This document shows, piece by piece, positions 17,166-26,127 of a stretch of DNA of 60,464 bases. The DNA is from Scopulibacillus darangshiensis. GTDB lineage: Bacteria; Bacillota; Bacilli; Bacillales; Sporolactobacillaceae. The DNA lies in assembly GCF_004341035.1 (NCBI RefSeq), contig NZ_SLXK01000025.1:1-60464 (forward strand), written 5' to 3'. The first letter of the stretch is position 1. Each line of letters opens with the position of its first letter. Under the pieces are notes generated by a model. It ran no database searches, was not told the DNA's origin, and worked only from the letters and a program-made list of their open reading frames with translations. Made by a program: the position numbers and the translations under genes.

Positions 17166-18743
17166 TTAATGCTCCAATTCAACTTCATTTGTTGTTTCTT
17201 TATATGTCACCTTCGATTCGTTTTCTATGCTTTTATCATTTTCATCATTTTCTTTTGTTGCATTTTGATTGATGTCATCTAGGGTTCTTTCAACAGATAC
17301 AGATTGAGTTAATTTTTCCAATCGTTTTTCCGTATTGGTAATGTTGTCTGTGATTTCATTCTTTAACTCTTTTATTGTAATTTGATCGGACGGGTTTTCT
17401 TTTTCCAGAACATTTAATTCATTTAATTTTTCCTTAAAGCTAAGAATGTTTTTTTCTAAAGCATGAATATTGTAAGCTGTGAAGGCTTTCATGTAAAGAC
17501 TTTTATCATTACCTAAAGCTGCCTTTACTTTTTGAGCGTAAGACGTATTAAGTAATTCATGATTTACCGAATCATTTTTAACCACTGGGTTTTTATTCGC
17601 ATTTAAATTTAATTTGTCATCCACTTTTTTAGAGAACGTCTTGATCGTCTCATTGATATTAGAAAGGGACTCTTTTATTTTATCTTTAGAGTGATTTTTG
17701 ACTTTTTGAATACTATCTTGTGTGGCACTTTTTGATTGTGTAAATTTATCTTTAATGCTTTGTTTAAAGTTGTTTACCAATTCCTTTAATGACACTTTTA
17801 TATCCGATATATTACCCTTATTTTCTTTTTTATTATAATCCTCTAAAAGCGCTTGAACCTTTAGTAAATGCTCATCAAGCATACCTTCGAGTTCATCTTT
17901 GCTGACGTATGATTGATTTGAATTATCCCCAACTACCTCATTATCAATAACGTCAGATAAATCTTTTTTATGATCTTCCAGCAATTGAGTTTGGTCATTT
18001 TTATTTTTTTCATTAATTACTTTTTTCTCATTATCATAATTCTTGTTATCTATAAAACTTTTCAGTGATTCCATTGTAACGGATGTATTTTTAAGGTGTT
18101 GAAAGTTGGACATATCATTCGTTAATTTTAGTTTATCGTCAATATTATCAAATAATTGGTTAATATCAAGGTCTTTATTATATATTTGGTTTATTTGAGT
18201 CTTTAACTTAGAATCGTTAATTTCTTTTATTTCTTTTAGTTCTTGTAAATCAAACGTGTTAAGGCTTTGACTTACTGGTTTATTATTTCCATTAACATTT
18301 TCTAGCCCATTCCATGTTTCAATTCCTTTACCACTTTTTAAATTAAGGGATAATGTTTTTGTTTGCTCCGTGTCTCTTTCATGTTTGTAAACTAAAGAAA
18401 TATCGTCATCTTTTTTATTCACTTTATCAAGATAAAAACCTAGCTTATCTTCTGCCTTATCATAATATGAATTTAGAAGATCATAACCCTCCTTTTCTTC
18501 TTTGCTTTCATTGCCTTTTAAAAAATAATAATTTTCGCCCTTTTCTTGGCCTGATGGACTTATTTCACCGTCTTTGATAATCTCTAATCGGTTATCTTTT
18601 GAATCCTCTTTAAGCGCTTTGTCACTCTCAATGTTGTTGTCTTTATCATTTTCATTTTTACGTTTGCTAATATCTTGAGACATTTTTTTAAAAATGTTCT
18701 CCAATATTTCCATTAAATCATCTTGCTTAAGATCAGTGCTCAT
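17166..18743 (-). CDS. Large hydrophilic coiled-coil protein, function unknown
   Basis: A 525-residue, very Lys/Asp/Glu/Asn-rich protein with no membrane segment and no enzyme motif I recognise. A central folded stretch (GYDLLNSYYDKAEDKLGFYL ... LNLKSGKGIETWNG) is flanked by long helical and low-complexity parts. It starts at ATG 18743 with AAGGAGGA upstream and follows the TraD-like small gene by 16 nt, so it probably belongs to the mobilisation accessory operon. Role unknown. Confidence 0.6.
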   Translation of the reverse strand: MSTDLKQDDLMEILENIFKKMSQDISKRKNENDKDNNIESDKALKEDSKDNRLEIIKDGEISPSGQEKGENYYFLKGNESKEEKEGYDLLNSYYDKAEDKLGFYLDKVNKKDDDISLVYKHERDTEQTKTLSLNLKSGKGIETWNGLENVNGNNKPVSQSLNTFDLQELKEIKEINDSKLKTQINQIYNKDLDINQLFDNIDDKLKLTNDMSNFQHLKNTSVTMESLKSFIDNKNYDNEKKVINEKNKNDQTQLLEDHKKDLSDVIDNEVVGDNSNQSYVSKDELEGMLDEHLLKVQALLEDYNKKENKGNISDIKVSLKELVNNFKQSIKDKFTQSKSATQDSIQKVKNHSKDKIKESLSNINETIKTFSKKVDDKLNLNANKNPVVKNDSVNHELLNTSYAQKVKAALGNDKSLYMKAFTAYNIHALEKNILSFKEKLNELNVLEKENPSDQITIKELKNEITDNITNTEKRLEKLTQSVSVERTLDDINQNATKENDENDKSIENESKVTYKETTNEVELEH

Positions 18744-18759
18744 AATAAATCCTCCTTAA

Positions 18760-18975
18760 TTATTTTAAATAATTTGGTTTGTTATGATTAACATAATCAG
18801 CAAACACTTTTAGGAGTTCCTCTGTTTCTTCAACATTTAATTTTTCACAGTCAAAATATTTTTCTAACAAAGCACCTTTTTGAATGAGCCTATTTGCTCT
18901 CTTTTTCCGTTCACCTTCCATAAATTGATACCACTTTCTTTTTTCTCGTTCTATGTGTTGTTTTTTTCTAGCAAT
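18760..18975 (-). CDS. TraD-like small mobilisation protein with non-standard start
   Basis: An uninterrupted frame of up to 71 residues on the minus strand. Its sequence (RANRLIQKGALLEKYF, then VEETEELLKVFADYVN) resembles the small TraD-like proteins encoded beside MobA/TraA relaxases. No ATG, GTG or TTG exists at the 5' end. ATT at 18975 overlaps the stop of the preceding gene, or an internal ATG (about 18907) gives a shorter form. Either coupled initiation at ATT, a frameshift from the upstream gene, or use of the internal ATG is possible. Confidence 0.55.
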   Translation of the reverse strand: MARKKQHIEREKRKWYQFMEGERKKRANRLIQKGALLEKYFDCEKLNVEETEELLKVFADYVNHNKPNYLK

Positions 18976-19247
18976 TAATGTGAGGGGGTCGTTTGTATGT
19001 TTTCTTGTTCGGACTTCCCCATGCTGTCACCTTCATTATTCAGTAATTTGTTAGCTTGGTCTTTAAGTGATGTTATAACTTCAAATACCTTTTCACTATC
19101 ATCCTGTATATCCCATGTTTTTAAAACAAAAGCACCGATGTCTTGTTGTGCCTTAACCTCTAATTCCTTCATTTCTTTTTCCATTTTTTCAATACGCTCT
19201 TGCATCTTTGCTTTACGTTCCATAGCCTTACTTACTTTATTAGCCAT
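18975..19247 (-). CDS. TraC-like small coiled-coil mobilisation protein
   Basis: A 90-residue protein with an N-terminal Lys/Glu coiled coil (KAMERKAKMQERIEKMEKEM) followed by DIGAFVLKTWDI..., similar in form to TraC/TraD accessory proteins of MOBQ systems that help the relaxase at oriT. It diverges from the relaxase gene across the candidate oriT, the same arrangement as traCD and traA of Ti plasmids. Confidence 0.65.
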   Translation of the reverse strand: MANKVSKAMERKAKMQERIEKMEKEMKELEVKAQQDIGAFVLKTWDIQDDSEKVFEVITSLKDQANKLLNNEGDSMGKSEQENIQTTPSH

Positions 19248-19336
19248 TGTTAACCTCTTTTCTTTGACTTATTTAGTATCCTATTGAACTTCTATCTATA
19301 TAATAAATGAATATGTTGATAAATTCAACAAAAACA

Positions 19337-19365
19337 TTGGAAATAATACGTAAAAATGTTATAAT
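19337..19365 (+). promoter_or_regulatory. Relaxase promoter candidate
   Basis: TTGGAA-N17-TATAAT, a good sigma-A match, lies 120 bp upstream of the relaxase gene and just before the oriT-like palindrome, so the transcript would carry the palindrome in its leader. Confidence 0.6.
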
Positions 19366-19389
19366 AGGATCACGAATTAAAGATGAGTG

Positions 19390-19447
19390 CCCATTTACAC
19401 GCAGTGGTTCCCTCCGGTCTCAACTGCGCATCAAATGGGTTTCCTGC
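19390..19447. other. Candidate origin of transfer (nested inverted repeats)
   Basis: Two nested perfect inverted repeats, CCCATTT/AAATGGG (19390-19396, 19433-19439) and CGCAGT/ACTGCG (19400-19405, 19423-19428), sit between the accessory genes and the relaxase. Immediately after the outer arm is TTTCCTGCGGG. Relaxases typically nick a few bases beyond such a repeat. Alternative nick sequences are CCTG/C at 19446 and the ACTGCGC inside the arm. No nick site can be fixed by reading alone. Confidence 0.6.
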
Positions 19448-19485
19448 GGGGGCTCTTGGATTATAAAGAAAGGTGGTGACACATT

Positions 19486-21513
19486 ATGAGTAATGGCTAC
19501 TATTTGTTTAGCTGTGGAACAGTAAATAAGTCAGCGCAATCCGTTGTTGCTATGGCTTCTTATCGTTCAGATGAAAAGTTATATTCAACTCGTGATGGTA
19601 TGACAAAAAGCTTTAAATCTCATAATGTGAAACCAGAGTCCTTTATCTTATCCCCCAAAAATGCCCCGTCATGGACAACTAACAGAGAGAGATTATGGAA
19701 TGAAGTTGAAACATTTGAAAAGAGAGATAATGCAAGGTTAGCAAGGAGCATTTTATTAGGTTTACCCAATGATTTAACAAATGACCAGCAATTAGAACTG
19801 ACAAAAGAATATGTTCAAGAGACGTTTGTTGATGAAGGTATGGTAGCAGATGTATCGATACATCGGGATGATGAACAAAACCCTCATGCTCATATTCTTT
19901 TAACAGTAAGAGAATTTAATGAAAAGGGCGAATGGGAAAAGAAGAAGTCACAAAGAGTACCCGTTTTGAATGATAAAGGGGAACAGGTATATGATGATAA
20001 AGGATGGAGAAAAACAAGATCGGTCAAGTTGAATAATTGGGATAGCAAAGAAACTTTATTGCATTGGAGGGGAAAATGGTCTGAAAAACTAAATGAAAAA
20101 GCCAAAATATATGACTCTGATAAAACATATAGTCATAAATCTTATAAAGACCAAAACAAAACAAAAAAGCCAACGCATCATTTAACACGAAATGCTTATC
20201 AATTAGAAGAAAAAGAAAAGAATGAATGTGAAAAAAATAATAAAACATACACTCCGAGAACATATTATGCTAAAAAAAATGTAGAAATTAAAGCATATAA
20301 TAAAAAATATGAAAATGTTATAAACTTAGAAGAATATAAGACTGAAAAAGAATACAAAAAGTATCTTGATAATGTCCGTAGGGAACATCACTTTGATGAA
20401 GAAAAAATTCATGCTACAAACTTATTAGTGGAGAGAGCAAAGGGATATATTGATTATAAAGTGGCCCTAAATCTTTATAATAACTTCCATGATGAGCGTA
20501 ATAAATGGTCGCTTAAATTGGAACGTGATGAATCAAAAATTAACGCAGAGAAAAAATTATATTCCAGTCTTTTGACAGCTTATAAAAATAATAAAAATGC
20601 TGTCGTCCAATTTGGTTATTCATCTAATGATTTTAAAAATGAAGTAAAGGCTGATTTGTTAAAGTTAAAAAATATTGAGGAAAAACATACTGAAGAAAAA
20701 GGGAAGTTTGATGAACTTAAAAAAGCAACGGAAATTAGTTTAGATTACCAAAAAGAATTAACTAATCTTGAATTTCATTCAATTTATAATCGTGGTTATG
20801 CTAAAGATTATTCCATTGAGGAAAAATATTTTGTTTTAGATTTATTGAAAAAACATAATATCCTTATTCCATCAAATAAGATCAAAGATGAATATCAAAG
20901 ACAGGCTGTTTCCAATGAAAACATTTCAACTTATGTTCCTGTTTGGAAACAAGCAAAAGATACATTAACATCAATTGAAATATACAATCGAAGTATACGT
21001 AAATTTAACAACTTAAATCTCAATATTATCGAACCAACTAAACTTAAAGAAGAAACCATTAAAATTAATAGCATAAAACAATTGAAGTCAAATTATGAAA
21101 ATTATATTGAAAAAATTGAGCCGTTGTTAGATCAAGATATTAGAGAAAAGATATCGCCAGATATTAATTGTGCTGTGATTGATATTAACGTTAAGGTTGC
21201 ATTGTTAGAAGGGTATTCAAAACTTAACGAACAAGAAAAATTGTTTCTTGATGTTAATGAATTTATTAAAGACATACAAGAGCAAGAAGAATTTAAACAG
21301 CAAGAAGCAGCCAACAAATCAAATGAAAATGGAAATGATGACGAAAAAGAAATATATAATAATATCTCAGATCGTTCGAGTAATATTGTAGATGGTTTAA
21401 CGTCACTTCTAGACGAATTGCAAAAGGATAATGAAAATGGAAATGGTCAATCTGTTAAACGGGATCGAACAAAATTGAGAAGGAGAAGATCAGAAAACGG
21501 AATGGAATTATAA
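19486..21513 (+). CDS. mobA: MobA/MobL (MOBQ-type) relaxase
   Basis: A 675-residue relaxase that nicks oriT and pilots the strand. The N-terminal domain has the nucleophile region VVAMASYRS (Tyr26 candidate) and the metal-binding motif HRDDEQNPHAHILL. The rest is long, charged and helical and shows no helicase motifs. The ATG at 19486 follows AAAGGTGG. It forms an operon with topoisomerase III (24-nt gap). The gene makes the plasmid self-transmissible together with the tra operon. Confidence 0.93.
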   Translation: MSNGYYLFSCGTVNKSAQSVVAMASYRSDEKLYSTRDGMTKSFKSHNVKPESFILSPKNAPSWTTNRERLWNEVETFEKRDNARLARSILLGLPNDLTNDQQLELTKEYVQETFVDEGMVADVSIHRDDEQNPHAHILLTVREFNEKGEWEKKKSQRVPVLNDKGEQVYDDKGWRKTRSVKLNNWDSKETLLHWRGKWSEKLNEKAKIYDSDKTYSHKSYKDQNKTKKPTHHLTRNAYQLEEKEKNECEKNNKTYTPRTYYAKKNVEIKAYNKKYENVINLEEYKTEKEYKKYLDNVRREHHFDEEKIHATNLLVERAKGYIDYKVALNLYNNFHDERNKWSLKLERDESKINAEKKLYSSLLTAYKNNKNAVVQFGYSSNDFKNEVKADLLKLKNIEEKHTEEKGKFDELKKATEISLDYQKELTNLEFHSIYNRGYAKDYSIEEKYFVLDLLKKHNILIPSNKIKDEYQRQAVSNENISTYVPVWKQAKDTLTSIEIYNRSIRKFNNLNLNIIEPTKLKEETIKINSIKQLKSNYENYIEKIEPLLDQDIREKISPDINCAVIDINVKVALLEGYSKLNEQEKLFLDVNEFIKDIQEQEEFKQQEAANKSNENGNDDEKEIYNNISDRSSNIVDGLTSLLDELQKDNENGNGQSVKRDRTKLRRRRSENGMEL

Positions 21514-21537
21514 AATACATTTAAAGGGTGATAACAC

Positions 21538-23673
21538 ATGGGACTTTCATTAATCTTGGCTGAAAAACCGAGTCAAGCTAAGGCTTATTCTGAAGCCTTT
21601 AATGTGGAAAAAAGAACAAAGCATTATATAGAGGTTAAACCTGATAAAGCTTTTCCAAATGGTGCAATTATCACTTGGGCGATTGGCCATTTAGTAGAGT
21701 TAAACCCTCCCCAATTTTATGATGAAAAATATAAAAAGTGGGATTTAGCCAATTTACCAATCGTCCCGAAAACCTTTTCTTATTCCGTTTCTAAGGATAA
21801 AAAAGAGCATTACAATGAAGTTGAGAAATTATTAAAAAATGCAAAAGAGCTTGTGATCGCTTCAGATATCGATCGAGAGGGTGAAGCGATATCACGCCTT
21901 ATATTTCAACAAGCTAAGGTTACAAATAAGCCCATTAAACGATTATGGATTAATTCTCTGGAAAATGATGAAGTTCGTAAAGGGATGGAGAATTTACGTG
22001 ATGGCAAAGAAACATATAACTTTTTCTTGGAAGCTCAAGCAAGGCAAAAAAGCGATTGGTTAGTGGGTATGAACTTATCTCCGTTATTTACTTTGCCACT
22101 TCAGCAGAGGGGATATAACGGAAGTCTTTCTATTGGCCGGGTCCAATCACCCACTGTTTATTTAATTTACCAACGACAAAATGAAATAGAAAACTTTGTA
22201 TCAAAACCTTTTTTTCAAATTGAAGGTGAATTTACCGTGAAAAATGGGTCATACAAAGGTATGGCAGATGTTAAAGAAGAAGCGAGGGAAACGGTTCAAG
22301 CTTTGTTGGATAAACATGATATAACTGGTAAGGATCAAGGGATTATTCAATCCGTTGATAAGAAAGAAAAAAGGCAAAAGTCACCCAAATTACACTCTCT
22401 TTCTTCTCTGCAGAGTGCAGCCAATAAAAAGTGGAAATACAGCCCCAAGGCTGTCCTTGATATTGTACAGAAACTGTACGACAAAAAGATCCTTTCTTAC
22501 CCCAGGACGGATAGCCATTTCATTACTGAAAGTGAGTTTCATTATTTAAAAGAGAATTTAAATGGGTATCAACAAATTCTGAACAATGTGTTTACCCCAT
22601 TATCATTAACGCCAAATAAGCGTTATGTGGATGGATCAAAGGTAGAAGAGCACTATGCCATTATCCCGACCAAAGCCATTCCAAATGAAAGCATTATGGC
22701 AGGATTAAGCACAGAAGAAAAGAACATCTATCATGAAATTGTGGCTGTCACCTTGGGGATGTTTCATGGCGATTATATTTTTGAAGAAACCACGATTATG
22801 ACAAATGTGAAAGGTCTTCCGTTTAAATCAACGGGAAAAACCGAAAAAGAAAAGGGATGGCATTCTTTATTCCCGGTTAATGCTGACAAAAAAGATAAAG
22901 ATACTGTTTTACCAACTGTTTCTAAAAATGAACAGGCAACTGGTATCATCGGAATTAAGGAAGGTATGACCCAGCCTCCTAAACCTTATACCGAGGGGCA
23001 GTTAATCAATATGATGAAGACCTGTGGTAAATACGTTGAAGATGATAAAGATGTCGAGATTCTAAAAGATGTCGAAGGGTTGGGAACTGAAGCCACCCGG
23101 AGTAGTATTATAGAAAAAATAAAACAGCAAAACTATATTGATGTAAAAAAGAACATTGTTTCTGTGACTGATAAGGGGAAAATCCTTTGTGAAGCCATTG
23201 ATGGGACCCTTTTATCGAGTCCGTCGATGACTGCCAAATGGGAAAGTTACCTTAAAAAGATCGGTGAAGGCCAAGGGTCACAAGAAAAGTTTCTTGAACA
23301 GATAACAGCATTCATTAATAAAATGATTTCTGAAGTCCCAACTCAATTAAACGTCCCTTCTATTGCTAAAAAAATTCAAGATCAGCAGCAAAGCAATGGC
23401 ATATCTAAATGCCCTTCCTGCCAAAACGGGTTTATCATTGAAAAAAAGACAAGTAAAGGTAAATTTTATGGCTGCTCTTGTTATAAAGAAGGTTGTAAGG
23501 TGACCTTTCCAGCAAAAATGGCAGGGAAAACGTTAGGTAAAACAATCATTAAATCGTTGAGTACAAAAGGCAAAACAAACAAAATTAAAGGATTTAAGAG
23601 TAAAAAAGGAAAAGATTTTGAAGCAGCATTAAAATTAGATAGCGAATTTAACATTGAATTTGATTTCAGTTAG
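21538..23673 (+). CDS. topB: DNA topoisomerase III (type IA)
   Basis: A 711-residue type IA topoisomerase. I see the Toprim motifs (LILAEKPSQAKAYSEAF, ASDIDREGEAISR), the conserved SIGRVQSPTVYLIYQRQ and the active-site Tyr in LSYPRTDSHFITE, with a C-terminal Cys4 zinc-ribbon-like segment (CPSCQNGF...GCSCYKEGC). Plasmid topB genes next to relaxases are common in Gram-positive conjugative plasmids and help resolve replication or transfer intermediates. The start follows the box aaagggtgataacac also used by tra genes. Confidence 0.95.
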   Translation: MGLSLILAEKPSQAKAYSEAFNVEKRTKHYIEVKPDKAFPNGAIITWAIGHLVELNPPQFYDEKYKKWDLANLPIVPKTFSYSVSKDKKEHYNEVEKLLKNAKELVIASDIDREGEAISRLIFQQAKVTNKPIKRLWINSLENDEVRKGMENLRDGKETYNFFLEAQARQKSDWLVGMNLSPLFTLPLQQRGYNGSLSIGRVQSPTVYLIYQRQNEIENFVSKPFFQIEGEFTVKNGSYKGMADVKEEARETVQALLDKHDITGKDQGIIQSVDKKEKRQKSPKLHSLSSLQSAANKKWKYSPKAVLDIVQKLYDKKILSYPRTDSHFITESEFHYLKENLNGYQQILNNVFTPLSLTPNKRYVDGSKVEEHYAIIPTKAIPNESIMAGLSTEEKNIYHEIVAVTLGMFHGDYIFEETTIMTNVKGLPFKSTGKTEKEKGWHSLFPVNADKKDKDTVLPTVSKNEQATGIIGIKEGMTQPPKPYTEGQLINMMKTCGKYVEDDKDVEILKDVEGLGTEATRSSIIEKIKQQNYIDVKKNIVSVTDKGKILCEAIDGTLLSSPSMTAKWESYLKKIGEGQGSQEKFLEQITAFINKMISEVPTQLNVPSIAKKIQDQQQSNGISKCPSCQNGFIIEKKTSKGKFYGCSCYKEGCKVTFPAKMAGKTLGKTIIKSLSTKGKTNKIKGFKSKKGKDFEAALKLDSEFNIEFDFS

Positions 23674-23713
23674 AAATATTGTTTTAAGTTCAGGGCATAA
23701 GAACCGTTGGTGT

Positions 23714-23895
23714 TGACTTAAAATAAAGTTTGAACAAAAGTACATCTTATTCCCTTTATTTAACGTTAAATAAAAAGAATCCGTTTTGAAAAAAGTTTGA
23801 TCAAAATGGATTCCTTTTTTTTTGGCGATATACAATCTTTATAATAAAGTTTGATCATTTTCTATCTGCGATCTTTAACAATCGCGCCCGTTTGG
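23714..23895. repeat. Cassette border repeat, left copy 1
   Basis: About 182 bp aligned by eye to 58601-58784. Shared features in order are AATAAAGTTTGA, CGTTAAATAAAA, a stem-loop, TTTATAA(T/A)AAAG(T/A)TTGATCA and CGCGCCCG at the inner end. The stem GAATCCGTTTTGA/TCAAAATGGATTC (23777-23813) is followed by nine T's, so it could also terminate topB. It is inverted relative to the repeat at 25519-25640. Confidence 0.65.
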
Positions 23896-24011
23896 AGTGT
23901 AATTTGGTCTACCCTTGATGTCACTATTATAGTCCTTCTACATAGAATTTCTCATACCTAATAAGAGGGTCATGCCAACATAATGTAAAAAATTTCATAA
24001 GGCCAATATCT
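23896..24011. other. Gap between the left border and the nuclease-helicase gene
   Basis: No gene, repeat or clear terminator is visible in this 116-bp stretch. Confidence 0.3.
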
Positions 24012-25481
24012 TTAATTGTTTTTATTCAATGCATCAATGACTTTAGCCATGAATTCGGGATTATTAACAACAAGTAACATGATTTGTTTTCTGGCTCGGG
24101 TAACGGATTGATAGAACATTCGCTCTGGATCATAATAATTTGCATTTCTTACAGCAATACTATTTTGATCATCGTAATAAAAGGTAGAACCAATTAATAC
24201 AAGTACTTTATCAAATTCTTGTCCTAAAACCCTATGTGCATTCAATCCTCTGTTAAGCTGCATCCTCTGGATTGCTTCACCATTGTAATTCTGACTTGTG
24301 TAATCAATAATCTGCCATCCTTCGTGTTCCAATCCTACTGCAAATTCTCTGGCTTTCTTAATATCTCCAAAGTAATGGATGGATATATTACCAGTGTTCC
24401 TACAATTCGCCATAGATCTCAGATTAAAAAGACCTTTGACGAAAGTACCAAGCTCCTTATTTGTTCGCATCTTTTTACTTAGTTCAAATAACTCACTCCT
24501 ATTCAAGGTGTTTAGAGTATTAAGGTTGTTGAAATTACGTTCATGAACTGAAAGTATTTGCTTTGGATCCAAAGCAAATATACCTCTTATATTATTTTCT
24601 TTTATATATTGGATAATACTTTCAAGCTGTTGAGGATACATCCTTTGGGTCTCATCAACAAAAATAACTTTGGGGTTAAGTTGTTTAATCTGTTTAAATT
24701 CCTTAATAGGGATAATGTTCCATTTGTATTGTTGTCTTAATTTCAAATGTCCCTCATTCAATTCACCAGTATGAATTATAACTATATCATGTGTTTTGTT
24801 AAATTCTTTGGCTAAATCATAAAGTAATAAAGTTTTTCCTGTTCCGGGTAAGCCTTTCAAAATAATAAACTGCTGGTGGTTATCAAATGTTTTTTTCTTA
24901 AATTCTTCCTGTTGTTTCGTCAAAAAATATGACCCATTAATGAACCTTTCACTGTCATTGAAGGGAGATACCAAAAAATATGATGGATCAAACAAATCAT
25001 CTATGTTTGAATGATGTTCTATTTTTTGACTAATTAAGAGCTTTTCGAATGTGGAAATGTCCGCAGGTCGAAAAGTTTCGTCGTTATCTAACTGATAAAA
25101 GCCATTATCTTCCGAAATATAGGTAAACAACTTTAAATTTTTACCTAAAGACGATAAATAATATTTATTTTTTAATAACTGTATCCGAGCGTCTTCTACA
25201 TTCAGACAGGATTTTACTTCCACGTTCAAAATATAATTTTCTCCAAACCTAAGTAAATCAAACTCCTTATCAATTTGAGGTATTTTATAACCTACATAAA
25301 AATATCCAAGGTATCTATCATCCACGGACAGATTATCAATAAAGGCAGATATTTGTTCAATTTCCTCACTCCTCATAGAGAATTCGAAAAGATTCTTAAT
25401 CCCTTCAAAAGTATTTTCTGGTAAATCCCTGTAACTGCTCACTAAAGAATTTAAATCAGTTGGTTTTTTCAATGCCTTCAC
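24012..25481 (-). CDS. PD-(D/E)XK-like nuclease fused to DUF2075/SF1 helicase
   Basis: A 489-residue protein. The N-terminal region (about 60-110) has KEFDLLRFGENYILNVEVKS, a D...E-x-K pattern of restriction-type nucleases. Residues about 205-480 form a superfamily 1 ATPase/helicase: Walker A GLPGTGKT, Walker B VIFVDETQRM, Q/R motif MRTNKEL, and a motif VI-like YQSVTRARKQIML. This looks like DUF2075 helicases and like single-gene nuclease-helicase phage defence proteins. It stands alone between two inverted border repeats. The start is GTG 25481. Confidence 0.75.
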   Translation of the reverse strand: MKALKKPTDLNSLVSSYRDLPENTFEGIKNLFEFSMRSEEIEQISAFIDNLSVDDRYLGYFYVGYKIPQIDKEFDLLRFGENYILNVEVKSCLNVEDARIQLLKNKYYLSSLGKNLKLFTYISEDNGFYQLDNDETFRPADISTFEKLLISQKIEHHSNIDDLFDPSYFLVSPFNDSERFINGSYFLTKQQEEFKKKTFDNHQQFIILKGLPGTGKTLLLYDLAKEFNKTHDIVIIHTGELNEGHLKLRQQYKWNIIPIKEFKQIKQLNPKVIFVDETQRMYPQQLESIIQYIKENNIRGIFALDPKQILSVHERNFNNLNTLNTLNRSELFELSKKMRTNKELGTFVKGLFNLRSMANCRNTGNISIHYFGDIKKAREFAVGLEHEGWQIIDYTSQNYNGEAIQRMQLNRGLNAHRVLGQEFDKVLVLIGSTFYYDDQNSIAVRNANYYDPERMFYQSVTRARKQIMLLVVNNPEFMAKVIDALNKNN

Positions 25482-25518
25482 CTTATATATATTTTTTTTT
25501 TGATTCCTACTAAATAAT

Positions 25519-25640
25519 CTTGCCCGATTGTGGAACTGTCACATCAAGTTCGTCGACTTAATTGTATCAAACCTTTTTATAAATTATCGGACATTATTCC
25601 AAATGATCAATCTTTATTATAAATTATCAAAAAAGCTACA
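25519..25640. repeat. Cassette border repeat, right copy 1
   Basis: It begins with TGCCCGATTGTGG, continues with AATTGTATCAAACC, TTTTTATAAATTATCGGAC and ATGATCAATCTTTATTATAA. It is nearly the same as 59751-59881 for about 100 bp. Reverse-complemented, its ends match those of the left copies (CCACAATCGGGC, compare CAATCGCGCCCG). Confidence 0.65.
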
Positions 25641-26127
25641 GTTGGGGTCGCCTTCCAGGTCTGCTCACAGCATGTAAAATAACCAAGGACGTTATTTAAC
25701 ATGCTATGGCATCTCACTGCCCTCTAAATTGCCCGATAACAACAAACTGTAGCATAATGGGCTCCATCCAAAGACGGATGGGGCTCATTATGACATTTTG
25801 TAAGTTCCTGTCCAATTCTTCACGAGGACATGACCACAAAAATCAAAAACCCAATGATAAAAAATGGATAGCTGGCTTTGGCCAGCTTTTTATTATAAAT
25901 TATTTTTCCTTTTGCACTCCGAATCGTACAACGCCCTAAATCTTCTAACCTTCCAATGGGGCAGGTACCGTATGCCTTTCCCCATTGGAAGCTAAGAAGA
26001 TGATGAAACCATCAATAAACTTTCACGGCATAGCCTTCGCTTCGCTACGGTATTCCATGTTTTATTGACAGTTTCATATAGGGGTTGTAAGAATCTCCAT
26101 AGCAAAAGGGAAAAATAATCCCCTTTA
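25635..26127. promoter_or_regulatory. Hairpin-rich leader upstream of ardC (candidate ssDNA promoter)
   Basis: At least seven stem-loops are packed into 490 bp without a gene: GCTACAGTT/AACTGTAGC (25635, 25745), a 15-bp stem at 25669-25705, CATAATG/CATTATG at 25753-25792, AGCTGGC/GCCAGCT with T tail at 25870, a 12-bp stem with extension at 25940-26001, a long stem at 26005-26076 and AAAGGG/CCCTTT at 26105-26127. Frpo-type elements of conjugative plasmids fold this way in transferred single strands to start early transcription. Confidence 0.5.

Noticed and set aside
23714-23895. Border repeats as a CRISPR array or an integron attC array
   Set aside because: Only single copies stand at each border, with no regular spacers and no integrase or cas genes on the plasmid.
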